A DNA stretch of 64,000 nt from Artemisia argyi (lineage: Eukaryota > Streptophyta > Magnoliopsida > Asterales > Asteraceae): positions 73,917,757 to 73,981,756 of the forward strand of contig CM060686.1 in the NCBI GenBank assembly GCA_030686995.1. The letters are read 5' to 3'. Within the stretch, counting starts at the first letter, position 1; each line of letters opens with the position of its first letter. The notes under the pieces were generated by a model that had not been told where the DNA came from, did no database searches, and saw nothing but the letters and a program-made list of their open reading frames with translations. Below are positions 1-11,093 of this stretch, piece by piece. The position numbers and the translations under genes are program-made.

Positions 1-18
1 CTTGACTCGACCCCGAAT

Positions 19-309
19 TCATTTGTCCTTGGGGAAGCATGATGTGGAAGAAACAATCTCCATCGGACTTTCATTCAAGATGTTTGGACAAACATTTGAA
101 GCACGTGAAAGTTCCACACCGATGAGATATAATGAGAGACCCTGGCTCAAAGAATGATATATGAAAATGCCGGGGTCAAAGATAGTGTCTTCATTCCCGT
201 AGGAGTGAAGAAGAGAGGAAGGCACCTCGTGAGCAGGCTCATTAGCCTGAGTTTGGATTTCAAGGGTTAAGCTCAAAAACATCCCGGGAGGGTGGGTGGG
301 AATTTGCAA
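19..309 (-). pseudogene. Frame-shifted C-terminal tail of the gag-like ORF
   Basis: This 96-codon frame overlaps the end of the preceding ORF by 37 bp in another register. Both frames encode a similar Pro-rich peptide at the junction (CKFPPTLPGCF against MQIPTHPPGMF), so the stop at 273 probably results from a frameshift. The tail contains IFDPGIFIYHSL and LNESPMEI, which I associate with the end of Asteraceae retroelement ORFs. The stop lies about 20 bp from the shared post-pol sequence. Confidence 0.45.
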
Positions 310-1835
310 ATCCTCATGATTGAGTGTATCTCCCCCGGGCTATCATACTCCGGAGGAGTCATGATAAGGTGATCAGTGATGGGCTCAGAATATATTTCAT
401 CAACATCACTGATGTCTCCATAAGATAAAGAATTTTCATCAGTGGGTGAATCACTAAGCCCGGTATTGAGATAGGAATTGAGTGATGGATCATCATTCAA
501 TAAGCTTTCAAGGAAAAGAATATCCCCCTCAGAATCAAGATAGTTATCACCAACTTCATACGAAGTTGAACTATCTAGGGCAAGGAATGCTTCGACTTCT
601 TCAAGATCATCTTTGAGATCAAATAGATCATCATCACATCCCGATGGAAGTGGATTGGTGTGAGTGAGTTCATCGGCGAACTCCTCGAGAAGAAAGTCAA
701 CATTAGAGTGGGGAAGGGATGCATCAACATTCTCAATGTCTCCATAAGATAAACAATCATCACTGGAATCAGAGACAGTCTCAATTTGATCATTTGGATT
801 ATCAGGGGGTGAAGGAATATCACACACTTGATCAAAAGTCCCCTGTGACTCTCTCGGGATTGGGACAAGGATCTCAACACTAGACTTTATTAATTCGTCC
901 GATTCCTTATTAGGAACAGTGCTAAGATGCTCATCCCCCATGTTCAGAGAGTGAGTGTGAACTTCGGGAGTGATAACAACATACTGAGGGAGATGAGAGG
1001 AGCTAGCATTCATGGATTGTACAAGTTCCATTTGATCTTCTGCTAGTAATTTCTCCGTCTCATTATTTTCTCCCTGATTTTCAATGGGAGGAATCACAAA
1101 TGATGAATCTGACGAACCCTTATAAAATTGAAGGACATCAAGGGTAACTTCATTATCACTATCATCATCACAGTCTAGAAGAGCAGCTTTACGAAATTTG
1201 GCACGTGTTATAGCTGCTTGTTCTAAGACTAGCAATTCTTCCATGCTCAATTCGTTTCTAGCATCTCGTTCTTCGGCAAGTAATTCTGCCATAGATTTCT
1301 CACGAGAGTCTTGAAACGATGTAGTAACCAAGTCCTCCTTAAGTTCTTTCAATATATCAAGAGCCTTTAGTAAAAGGTCTTGCTCAGTATCATGAGGAGT
1401 TGTGTGAATCATATGGTACTGTAGAGGTGGGTCTGAAAACGAATAGTCGTAATTGTTACAAGGAAATGGATTCCTTGTTTGACAATCCGAGCTAGAGTGT
1501 GGACCTCCACAATAATCACAACAGTGAAACTGATGTGGCTGTGGGTTGTATGTGCTTGAGTTATAATTGTCATCAGGAAACTGCTCAAAGACAAGCGTGT
1601 TTCCTGATTGACAATCAGAACTGTAATGTGAACCACCACAGTACTCACAACAGTAAAACTGTTGAGTCTCATGGTGTGGTAACTGATGGAATGAATCAGT
1701 TGTGTCAAGGTAGGAATAGGGATCTTGGTTATAAACAGACCCGTTTCCTGACTCTACCATGCCACAGCTGGGGCAATTGCCACCATTATAAGGATTACCA
1801 CACCAATGGCAAATAAGAAGGTGTGGATGAGACAT
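273..1835 (-). CDS. Gag-like zinc-knuckle ORF of the non-autonomous Athila relative
   Basis: The frame is open from 2126, but its first 97 residues cover the primer site and leader, so I start at the Met at 1835 (520 aa). Near the N-terminus are a CxxC...CPSC cluster and two knuckles of the form CX2CX3HX4C (CEYCGGSHYSSDC and CDYCGGPHSSSDC). This is the same spacing as the Athila gag knuckle at about 47280-47320. A Glu/Leu-rich, probably coiled-coil stretch follows, then a long acidic Ser/Asp-rich tail. The tail has an ILFLESLLNDDPS segment that matches ILLLKKLLNDDPS in the protease-RT linker of the complete Athila. I infer a nucleic-acid binding Gag-like protein. No enzymatic motif is present. 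Databases may label such proteins as reverse transcriptase-domain proteins, but no RT is visible. Confidence 0.6.
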   Translation of the reverse strand: MSHPHLLICHWCGNPYNGGNCPSCGMVESGNGSVYNQDPYSYLDTTDSFHQLPHHETQQFYCCEYCGGSHYSSDCQSGNTLVFEQFPDDNYNSSTYNPQPHQFHCCDYCGGPHSSSDCQTRNPFPCNNYDYSFSDPPLQYHMIHTTPHDTEQDLLLKALDILKELKEDLVTTSFQDSREKSMAELLAEERDARNELSMEELLVLEQAAITRAKFRKAALLDCDDDSDNEVTLDVLQFYKGSSDSSFVIPPIENQGENNETEKLLAEDQMELVQSMNASSSHLPQYVVITPEVHTHSLNMGDEHLSTVPNKESDELIKSSVEILVPIPRESQGTFDQVCDIPSPPDNPNDQIETVSDSSDDCLSYGDIENVDASLPHSNVDFLLEEFADELTHTNPLPSGCDDDLFDLKDDLEEVEAFLALDSSTSYEVGDNYLDSEGDILFLESLLNDDPSLNSYLNTGLSDSPTDENSLSYGDISDVDEIYSEPITDHLIMTPPEYDSPGEIHSIMRICKFPPTLPGCF

Positions 1836-2107
1836 AGAAAGAATCAAAAGGTTTGGGAGGGTAAGGAATGAAGAATCAAAAGGGTAGGAGGGTAAAGAAG
1901 AATATTTTTGGATTTTTGGATAGACATTTTGTACAAATAAGAAAATGTTTTGTGTTTTTTTGTGTTCATTGAAAACTGATTTAAAAATGTTTTCGGGAAC
2001 AGTTTTGTTTTTATAATCAGAAAATATGAACAAAGGATAGTAAATATACAATGGATGTATATCCCGATTCACTAATACGCAAAACCGTTTAGAATAGCGC
2101 GCACACC

Positions 2108-2125
2108 TCCCCGGCAGCGGCGCCA
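2108..2125 (-). promoter_or_regulatory. Primer binding site, tRNA-Asp type
   Basis: On the minus strand this 18-mer reads TGGCGCCGCTGCCGGGGA, identical to the site at 45818-45835. It is complementary to the 3' end of plant tRNA-Asp with at most one mismatch, as is usual in Athila elements. It lies five bases inside the LTR edge. Confidence 0.85.
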
Positions 2126-2130
2126 AAATT

Positions 2131-5100
2131 TGATTGGTGCTAAACAGTCAACCTAAATTGACAAAGGATATGGTCAACAAGGTCAAACTCCCTAGACCAA
2201 TGCTCCGCGGAATATAGGGTTTCCCCAGGTCGTTATGTCCCGACGAGGTGTGGATTGTATTCAAACGGCTTTGTGATCGGGTGAATTTGGACAGAAAGGG
2301 GTTTGGAATTGATTACACTAAGGAATCTATGAGGAAATAGCTTAAACAGGCAATATAGATGATTACGTGAAAGTTAGATACCTAAAAACGTTTAATAACT
2401 AAAAACGTATACGTTCAGATTAAATTTACGCGAACGTACAAAATAAAACGCGAGTTTTAAAGAAATAAAATACTTACGGGTATGAAAATTACATTTTTAC
2501 AATCCTAATAATAAAAGAAAATTTTTAGAAAATTAAAATTAATTTTTACACTATTTATATAATTATTATTAATTAAATACTATTTTCTAATTACTTATTA
2601 ATTATTTAAATTAACCTAAATTATAACTAATTATGAAATTACACTAAAAATATGGAAAATAAATTTGAAAAAATCTAAAATATTATAAAACTAATTTTAA
2701 AATTAAAATTAAAATTATTACACTATTTATCTAATTATTATTAATTAATTAATATTTATTAATTACTTAAAACTAATTTAAATTATAATAAACACTAAAC
2801 AAACAAGGAAAAATCTGAAATTTTTTATAAAATTATTAAATAAATACAGAACCCTAAGAAAAATATAAAAACACAAAGTACTTAAGGAAAATAAGCAAAT
2901 AAGCAATAAGCTTCTTAAATAGAAGCTATCACTTTTGGAAATTTTGTCTTTTTTGGAATTTTCTTTTTCAAATCTACTTAACTATTTAAAATAATGAACT
3001 TTTGTAAAGGGACTTAGCTATAAGCTCAGAAATAAGCACATGGTGAGCTTACGATTTTGGCAGATTGAGTTTTGTAGCTTATTAAGACTTGAAAGATCTT
3101 GAATAAGCTTGTAATAAACCACACAACACAAACCAAGGATAAAATAAGCTAAAGGGAAGTTAAGTACATGGAAATTAAGCTGAGACAAGTAATGAGATGC
3201 TCAGAATAAGCCAATAAGCTGACTTAAGCAATTTCACCCAAACCTGTGTACCAAACAGGCCTGTATGGCCAAGTTTAGGCCACTGTGGGGCCCACTAGAT
3301 GGATTGGAAGCCCAAAACAAAAGTGAAACCAGAGAACTCAGCTCCTAGGCTTTCCAAAAAGCTAGAAAATAAGCTATGGGGTTCACTAGATTGGTCAGGG
3401 GAGGGCATGAAAGGTTGGTATAAAACCTGAATACTCAGTATGTATTCAGAAGGTGGGCAAAAATCAAGGGACAAGCAGCCCTAGGAAATAAGCCAAGAGT
3501 GGGAAAATAAGCTAAGAGACTTAAAGGGGGGCTTATGGACTTTCCAATAAGCCAAGTATCAAGTTGTGGGACCCACTAAGGAAGCCAAGAAAAACACAAG
3601 AAAGTGAGTGTTGGGACATGGTCTGAGGAACAGGGCATACCCTTGCCCTGCAGCCTACTTTGAACACCAATAAGCTATCACTAAAAAAATCTTAAAAATA
3701 AGACATCCATGGGATTATGGAGTTAAGCTGGGGTAATTTGACCTGAATAAATTTTAAACCTTGAAACCCAATACAAAAATCATAAAAAATCACCCTAGAA
3801 TTGGATTTCTGCACACTAAGCAAAATTTGACTTTTTGCTAAAACTTGAAATTTGACTAATATAAACTTCAAACACTGATTTTACAACTAAAGATGTTAAA
3901 TGAAGTTGTTGTAAAGCTAACTTAAGCTACTTTGGTTACAAATGGACTTATATGAGAAATTAGCTCAACTCAAAACCTCACAGTTAACTGTGAGGAGGTA
4001 TTGGAGGGAGTTTTGACTATTGCCTTGGGTAATGACCAAAATAAGGGTTGAGCTAAGCTTAAATGAACCTAAATAACTGTTTTGAATCAAAAACTTACAC
4101 TCCAACACAAAGGAGCTCAGTGAGCAACCCTGAGCCAAACACTCCATTATGGTTCACTGATTGGTGATTTACAAAGCTTCTACTATATTTGACACATGAA
4201 ACTGAGACCTAAGCTAAAATACTCACTAGTTATCACTACCAGAGCAAATTTAAACAATTACCAGGAACAAAAACTTAAGATGACATGTTACAAAGGAACA
4301 CATGAAAATTCTTACAAATTTCTTCCACAGTGTGCACAATGGGTGAACAAGAACCCAAATCAGTAACCTAATACTCCCCAGGGAGTACTAAACCAAATGC
4401 CATCATAATCCACCCTGCTAAATCACCTCTCCACCCCATTTGATCATCTGTTGACTTTTGTTGACTTATGAGATCTTTAATCTCAAAACTATTTTTAAAC
4501 CCTTCAGAGCTTATGAAAGCTTATGAATGGCATAAATGAACTAAAATAACTATCTAACAACAAGATTTATAACATCACAGATTATATTGAGTTTTTCAAA
4601 TAAGAAAAATGGCAACTTGTTGAAATTCAATAAAGGACTTGAAATTTAAATTGAAGAAAGCTTAAATTATACTGGAAATGTGATTACAATATCTTTTAAC
4701 TAAAAATTACAACATAAAAGTAACTTTAAACCTAATTTTACATGAAATCGACACTACTACTATTCTAAAACTAAACTAATAATTCATTCTGCATTTTTTT
4801 CTTCATTTTATAGACCTGGAGTGATACTCTCTCTTTCCCATCACATTCTAAGCCGTTGGATGGCTTCCACTTGATCCTAGCCTTTGATTTTGGTTTTGGC
4901 AGGAAAAAGAATTTGGCAGTTGTGAGTGGAGTTGGTGAAGGGGCGAGTAGTATTAATTGAAGTGGTGAGTTGGAGGGGACAAAAGGGAGTATTGGTGAGG
5001 GTTTGGTGGAAAAGGTGAGGGAGGAGGGGGAGACATGGAACAAGTATTAAGGGGTTGGGGATGGTGAACAGTAACTGGGGTGTGGGTTTGACCTGGTCAA

Positions 5101-5868
5101 ATGACCAGGGTTTATATTAAAATGGGATGTGGGCTGGGAAGGATTGGGCTTGGGGTATTTGTGTTTGGGCTTGGTGAGGGTGTTTTGGGTTTATAATAAT
5201 AACAAGGGTCCGGTTTGGTTTATAACTAATAAACAACAAGGACCACAATTGTAATTTTCTGAAACTTGGGGACTGAAAATGTAATTTTCACAAAGTTATC
5301 AAAAGGGTCATACTTGCCAAGTACTAATAACCAAAGGATCATAATTTGTAATTTCCCAAAAATTGAAATCCCAGGGACCTTTTATGTCAAATTTGAAAGT
5401 ACAGGGGCCAAAACTGTAATTTCTCCAAACATTTTACCCAAGGACTAAAAATGACTTTTGTGACTTCCCAAGGACCAAAATTGATTTTTCATCCGAAAAT
5501 ATCCCACCAGGGACCTATTCTGCCAAAATTTGAAACTCTAAGGACTAAATTGCAAATTTCCAAAACTTTTGAGATTATTCACCAAAGGACTAAATATGAC
5601 AACTTATGATTTCAAAAGGACCTTTGGTGATTTTTCTTTTAAAATATGTGTTCAGGGACTATTTTTGCCAATTTTTGAAAGTTGAGGGACTGAAACTGCC
5701 AATTATGCAAACTTTGTACGTTTTTCATTTGTTTTTACTCATTTTGCATCTAAAACATATAAAACACAATTTTGAAATATTTTTAGTATTTCGATGCATT
5801 TCTGAGTGTTTTTGTATGTTTTGCAGTTCAGATTTGACCAAAAATGATGAGTGTTTGAGCACTCATCA
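2131..5868 (-). repeat. LTR of the left Athila-like element (about 3.74 kb)
   Basis: The LTR runs TG...CA and is AT-rich, with many AAGCTTATT-like words. Its primer-site side shares the TTTCATACCCGTAG region with the Athila LTRs at 45.3 and 56.2 kb. Its outer end is a 24-nt hairpin (5845-5868) followed inward by TTTTTGGTCAAATCTGAAC, which corresponds to the start of the Athila LTRs at 41967 and 52805. Short frames inside it are not credible genes. Confidence 0.75.
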
Positions 5869-7101
5869 GATAACAACAGTCAAAGAAAGATTCTACGCCG
5901 AAAAGAAGAATCTACAAAGTAAAGTGACAAAGATCAAAGTGAAAGAACGGGAATAACAATTGTATGTATGACAAAGACTAAAGACGTATGAGCATGTTGG
6001 AAAGGCGCATAACCACCAAAGACAAAGAAGTGACGAAAGGCAGATGACATCATTGGATCACTTCAACAACAATGAAGCATGATGATTGTATTCGATGTTA
6101 GGCTTAAGAAAACTGGCAGACTTCCATTGGTAACTTGCTTGAACGTCTTATGAAACATGATCGGAGGTGTACTACGAATTTTGGTTGTATTTAATGCGTA
6201 GGAGAATTCTAATGATCCCATGTTAGGAGCTTCTAACGGCTCGACATAGGAGTGAAGTAGGATCCTATAGAGTTAGGGAATATTATACACGGCACTACGA
6301 CTAGTATTAAGGAATATGACCCGTCATCAATGCAATTGTAATAAGCTATCAACCTGTTAGGATCATATTTTATTTATAGAAAGTGTCGGTCATTAATATT
6401 ATGCAATAGGTTGCTTTAGAATATCATTATGATGAAGTTTATGTTTAGTTTTCATGATTTTATAAAGTCTAAGGGCTAGTTATGTAATAGTTTCAAAGAT
6501 ATGTGAAGCCCTAGACAACCACTATAAATACTCTTGTAATACCTCATTTTGAGGTTGGTGCTCTTAGTAATATCAAGGTTATTATTTTCACACACTAGGA
6601 GTTCCCTCCCACTCTCTCTCTCTACTTACTTTCTCTCTCTAGGATTAGGCATGATTCACAAGTGATTAAGGTTGTTCTACGGTCCTACACAACCTGTAAA
6701 AGATATCTAGGGATTAATGAAACCTAAGTAAACACAACTTTCCTCATCATTGTTTACACCACTAGTATAATTAGTTTCATTTTCATTTCTGTTATTTAAT
6801 TTTGATTGCATTAGTAGTTTATTGGGTTAGTTGGCTAGCAACTAATTCCGCCCACTCTTCCAAAACCCGAGATTTTACTTGCTTTTATAAAATATAAAAA
6901 TACAAAAAGAATCATCCCTCACCTCTAGACTTAGTTTAGGAGACTTTCTAATCCTAACGACATTATTCCTGATTTGAACGATCAACCCCCCGGTACTTGT
7001 CACTATACCATACTACAACGATCAGGTACATTGCCTGGTGGGGGTTGTAAGCTTCTCGAGATCCCTCGAGAGGTAAAGCCTGGTGCGATTCCCACGCATC
7101 A
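5869..7101 (+). repeat. Fragment or solo LTR of another gypsy element, plus orientation
   Basis: A TATA-like CTATAAATACT lies near 6522. The right end has the layout typical of Athila/Tat U5 regions: a CGATCAACCCCCCGGTACTTG block, then CGATCAGGTACATTGCCTGG, ending in CCACGCATCA at 7101. In an intact element a primer site would follow. Here unrelated LTR sequence follows instead, so this is a solo or 3' LTR. I could not fix its left edge; 5869 is simply where the Athila LTR stops. Confidence 0.45.
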
Positions 7102-7558
7102 AATGTATATTCTAAAAATTAAGGGACCAAATCTGTATATTTCCAAAACTTTCTTCCAAGGGCCTTTATTGTTACTTTCTGAATTATGGAGGACCATCTT
7201 TGACTTTTCTTTGAATAATTCTTCAAGGGACCATATTTGTCAATATCTGAAACATGGAGGATTGAAATTGCCAAACTCTTTAAACTTTGACCAGGGACTA
7301 ATCTTGGCACTTTATGAATCTCTGAAGACTTCTTTTGACTTTTTGAGCTCTCTTTGATCATTAAGCTTTCCCGGCTCCGGTTTTTTACCTTTTTCCATTC
7401 TCATGTTCGTTTTTGTCGGTTTTGACTTTGTTTTTGTTCATTTTTCACATATCCGTGCTTGCACATACACAAATACAAAAACACACATTCTCTTGGCATA
7501 TTTGGTATTTTTGGTCTGATTTAAGGCCTAAAAATGATGTGTGAATAAGCACACATCA
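7102..7558 (-). repeat. Truncated outer end of an Athila-family LTR
   Basis: The segment has repeated AAGGGACCAAA / GAGGACC words like the start of the other Athila LTRs and ends with a 24-nt inverted repeat (7535-7558) and CA. Only the outer 457 bp is present. The right edge lies exactly where the copia RNase H reading frame breaks off, so this LTR end is an insertion junction in the copia element. Confidence 0.6.
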
Positions 7559-8242
7559 ACATGCCTTTCCAGCGCTTACATATTCAGGTTTGGTGGTCGA
7601 AATAGCAAGAGCGGTTTGCTTCTTGGAAAACCAAGACGTTAGGCAACATCTCATAAATGTACAAATACCACTAGTGCTTTTTCGATCCACGTAGTCTCCC
7701 GCATGATCCGAATCCGCATAGACAATAGTTTCTATGCCGGATCCCTTAGGATACCATAATCCTAAGTGTATAGTGCCTTTAATGTATCGAAAGATACGCT
7801 TAACCGCTTCTTGGTGAGAGGTTTTGGGATCCTCTTGAAAGCGGGCACAAAGGCAAACACTAAACATGATATCGGGTCTACTTGCCGTTAAGTATAGTAA
7901 ACTACCAATCATTCCTCTATAATTAGTGTTATCTACAGACTCACCTTTTTCATCTCTTGTGAGTTTCACTTCCATAGACATAGGTGTCTTAAGGGGTTTT
8001 GAGTCTTCTTGGCCAAATTTCTTAAGCATTTCCTTAATATATTTAGATTGGTTAAAAAATATTTCATCTTTTAGTTGTTTTATTTGTAATCTTAGGAAGA
8101 AGTTTAATTCACCTATCATGCTCATCTCAAACTCATCATGCATGATTTTGGCAAATTCATCACACATATCCTTACAAGTCGATCCAAATATAATGTCATC
8201 GGCATATATTTGAACAATGATGATATTTAGGTCTATCGACAT
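7559..8242 (-). pseudogene. Copia RT C-terminal part and RNase H, interrupted
   Basis: The 228-aa frame begins just upstream of the RT catalytic motif (IYADDIIFGST), continues through the thumb (FFNQSKYIKEMLKKFG) and connection (YRGMIGSLLYLTASRPDI), and enters RNase H (VYADSDHAGDYVDRKSTSG, then STTKPEYVSAGKAC). An intact copia RNase H would run some 60-80 residues further. Here the frame meets the inverted end of an Athila LTR at 7558. The first two catalytic acidic residues of RNase H are present (in YADSD and PEY) and the C-terminal ones are lost. A frame break separates this part from the upstream RT. Confidence 0.85.
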
Positions 8243-9379
8243 ATATTTTAGTGAAAAGAGTGTTATCTACCATTCCTATGGAACAATTATGCTTAACTAA
8301 GAAAGCTTTTAGTCTATCATACCAAGCCTTTGGAGCTTGTTTAAGACCGATAAAGCTTTCTTTAGTTTGTAAACATAATCAGGTTTTGTGAAGTCAATGA
8401 ATCCCGGAGGTTGTGCCACATAAACCTCCTCATTGATAAAACCGTTGAGGAATGCACTCTTCACATCCATTTGGTATAACTTAAAGTCTAGGGCACAGGC
8501 ATAAGCTAAAAGGATTCTAATGGATTCTAATCTAGCTACAGGGGCATACGTTTCGTCATAATCAATTCCTTCTTGTTGATTATAACCCTGGGTGACTAAC
8601 CTAGCTTTATTCCTAGTTACTATTCCATTTTCATCTAATTTATTCCTAAATACCCACTTAGTTCCTATTGTGGTCACATTCCTAGGATTTGAGACTAGTT
8701 TCCAAACATCATTTGATTTAAATTGATTTAATTCTTCTAGCATAGCCATAATCCAACTTTCATCCTTTAAGGCTTCATTTATATTCTTAGGCTCTATTGT
8801 TGTCACAAAACAAAAGAAGTTATTTATATCTTGAGCTTGTGACCTAAGTGTTCTTTGATTAAGATTTCCTATAATGTTATCTAATGGATGAGACTTTGAT
8901 TCTTTAAATTTTACAATTTCATTTTCTTCTAAAGTTTCTACTTCAAGATCATTGCCTAAGGGTTTTGTTTTACTAACCTCAATAGCTTCTTCCTCTATTA
9001 TATCATCATCTTCTAAGGGCAATGTTTTAGGTAGTGGAGGAGTTTCATCAAAAGTTACATTTAGGGATTCTTCTACTTTCATAATATGTTTATTTAGAAT
9101 TATATATGCTTTACTATTTTGTGAATATCCTAGAAAAACTCCTTCATAAGCTTTGGGGTCGAATTTAGTGAGATAGTCTTTTGTATTAAGAATTAAACAT
9201 TTACTTCCAAAAACTCTACAGTAACCTATATTGGGTTTTCTACCTCTTAATAACTCATATGGAGTTTTTCCTAAGATTCGTCTAATAGAAACTCTATTAA
9301 GTATATATGTTGATGTATCTACGGCGTGGCACCAAAATTTTTGTGGCATAGATTGTTCATTTAACATTGTTCTACTCAT
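8243..9379 (-). pseudogene. Copia integrase C-terminus and reverse transcriptase N-terminal half
   Basis: The main frame (9379-8309) starts in the integrase C-terminal region (MPQKFWCHAVDTSTYILNR, KTPYELLRGRKPN). It passes an acidic linker and enters RT (GTKWVFRNKLDENG, YDETYAPVARLESIR, LYQMDVKSAFLNGF). At about 8355 the frame shifts: GLKQAPKAWYDRLKAF continues in another register toward the YADD part. An intact enzyme would copy the RNA genome in the particle. This copy has at least two frame breaks in RT. Confidence 0.85.
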
Positions 9380-10067
9380 TTCTTGTAGAGACCTAGTTTT
9401 TCTTCTACTACCCCATTTGATTGCGGAGTACGAGGAGCGGAAAAGTTGTGAGATATTCCATTTTCATCACAAAATTTCCCGAATTGTACTTCGTTATCAA
9501 ATTCCCTACCATGGTCCGTCCTAATTGAAACTATGGAGCATCCTAACTTATTTTGTATCATTTTACTAAATATCTTAAAATTTTCAAAGGCTTCGGTTTT
9601 ATCACTTAAGAACCTAGTCCACGTATATCGTGAATAATCATCTACTATAACTAAGGTGTAACGATTGCCACCGTAGCTCCGCACAGCAGATGGACCAAAA
9701 AGGTCCATGTGAAGTAATTCTAAGCATCTAGTAGTGGATAACATATTTTTAGCTTTGTGGCTAGCGTGTGCTTGTTTTCCAATTTTACAAGCATCACAAA
9801 AGTGTTGATCATATCTTAACTAGGCAAGTTTCTAACTAGTTCCTTAGAGACTAAAGATTGTATTTGTTGCATGTTTGCGTGACCTAATCTCCGATGCCAC
9901 AAAGTGGAGTTTTCATCTATAGTAGCTAGGCATATCCTATCTTCCGGTTTGTCTCCTAATTTCATGACATATATACCTCCTTTCCTAACTCCTCTACCAA
10001 TGACTTTCTCATCCTTAATTATTTCACTATCTTTGTCGGTAAATGTAACTCTACATTTATTATACAT
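9376..10067 (-). pseudogene. Copia integrase: zinc domain and catalytic core
   Basis: The pre-integrase H2C2 domain reads LWHRRLGHAN (both His), then CDAC (both Cys) after a nonsense codon at about 9813. The DDE core follows: LLHMDLFGP (first Asp), IRTDHGREFDN (second Asp) and PQSNGVVEEK (Glu). All metal and catalytic residues are readable, but the stop splits the protein and the frame changes again at about 9376. In an intact element this protein would insert the cDNA into the chromosome. Confidence 0.85.
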
Positions 10068-10993
10068 ATTTGACCGATACTAAGCAAGTTATAAGTTAGA
10101 TTATCTACATGTTCAACATTTTCAATAGTTAGAGAGTCTTGAGATATCGTACCTTTGCCTATGATTTTTCCACGATGATCACTACCAAAAATAACATTAC
10201 CTCCATTATATGCCTTATATGTAGAAAATAGCTTGCGATTTCCCGTCATGTGTCTTGAGCATCCACTATCCTTTATCCATTCATCAGGCTCCAAATCTAC
10301 TCCTAGACATACTTTATTTGGTGCTTGAGCTACGAAACATTTGTGCTTCATTGTTTCGTCTTTGTCACTAGATTTTCTTCTTCGAGTGGTTTTCCTTTTG
10401 TCTTGTGCTTTTAGTTGCTTTTTAATAATTTTCTTGAATTCTTTGACGACCTTTGCATATTCTTCGTCTTCACTTTCGGAACTATAATAATCATCTTCAT
10501 TAAGTTCCTTTTCGATCGTTGACATAATACACTCTTCTTGTTTGCTCTTGGTATGACTCATGGAGTTTTCGCCATCATTACCTTCACATACAAAATTTAA
10601 ACTAGTAGCACTTGTACTCATTTTAACCAAATACTTATATACTATACTTTCATTTTCAACTATTTTGTATACAAAATTTTCTTTAGCTTGACATTTCTCC
10701 TGATGAAAATTTAAAAGACTCTTCCACATATCATTTGCCGTTTGACAAAAAAATATTCTTTCATATTCAATTCTTGGTAAAGCTTTGTATATAATCATTT
10801 TAGCTATATTATTTTTATCAAGCACTACTTCGAAATAATTATCTTGTTTTTCAAAAACGGTTTTTGTTGGTTGAAAATTACCAATTGAAATGACATGCCA
10901 AAGATCATAATCTATTAACTTCACATAACTTTCGAATCAATTTTTCCATTCAGGAAAACTTGTATTTTCAAAATATGGTGGTTTAAATGTCAT
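10019..10993 (-). pseudogene. Copia gag fused to aspartic protease
   Basis: Reading begins at a Met at 10993, but an in-frame TGA lies near 10940, so the long open part starts at 10924. The gag core has DYDLWHVISIGNFQPT, LPRIEYERIFF and ANDMWKSLLNFHQEK, homologous to the gag ORFs at 16390 and 22707. A charged, probably coiled-coil region follows, then the protease motif WIKDSGCSRHMTG and NLLSIGQI. No CCHC knuckle lies between gag and protease, so an internal deletion is likely. The frame overlaps the integrase frame at 10019-10067. Confidence 0.8.
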
Positions 10994-11079
10994 GTTCCCT
11001 TCTAAATATTTTTTTGAATCCACAGATCGATTACAAGTTTTAAAATACAATTTATTTTAAAAAAATCTTGTTTAACGTA

Positions 11080-11091
11080 GCTCTTATGCCA
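11080..11091 (-). promoter_or_regulatory. Degenerate initiator-tRNA-Met primer binding site
   Basis: The minus strand reads TGGCATAAGAGC, two changes from the canonical TGGTATCAGAGC. It lies two bases inside the LTR, the same spacing as in the related elements at 16324 and 22641. Confidence 0.7.
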
Positions 11092-11093
11092 AT

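Larger units (their letters stand above)
1..5868 (-). mobile_element. Athila-like Ty3/gypsy element, non-autonomous, 5' half only
   Basis: This minus-strand element enters from the left edge. Reading leftward it has an LTR (5868 to 2131), a tRNA-Asp type primer site (2125-2108), a leader, and a gag-like ORF that ends at 273 with an out-of-frame tail to 19. The first bases of the window, read on the minus strand, match the sequence just after the pol stop of the complete Athila element (around 51990-52025, sharing GGGGTCGAGTCAAG). The coding region here therefore ends where the other element's pol ends, yet it contains no protease, reverse transcriptase or integrase. It looks like a non-autonomous relative that depends on an Athila helper. 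The other LTR lies outside the window. Confidence 0.75.

Noticed and set aside
5606..5956. 116-codon plus-strand frame
   Set aside because: It crosses the end of the Athila LTR into a different repeat, so it cannot be one gene.
6974..7361. Frames on both strands
   Set aside because: They span the junction of two LTR fragments and show no recognisable domain.
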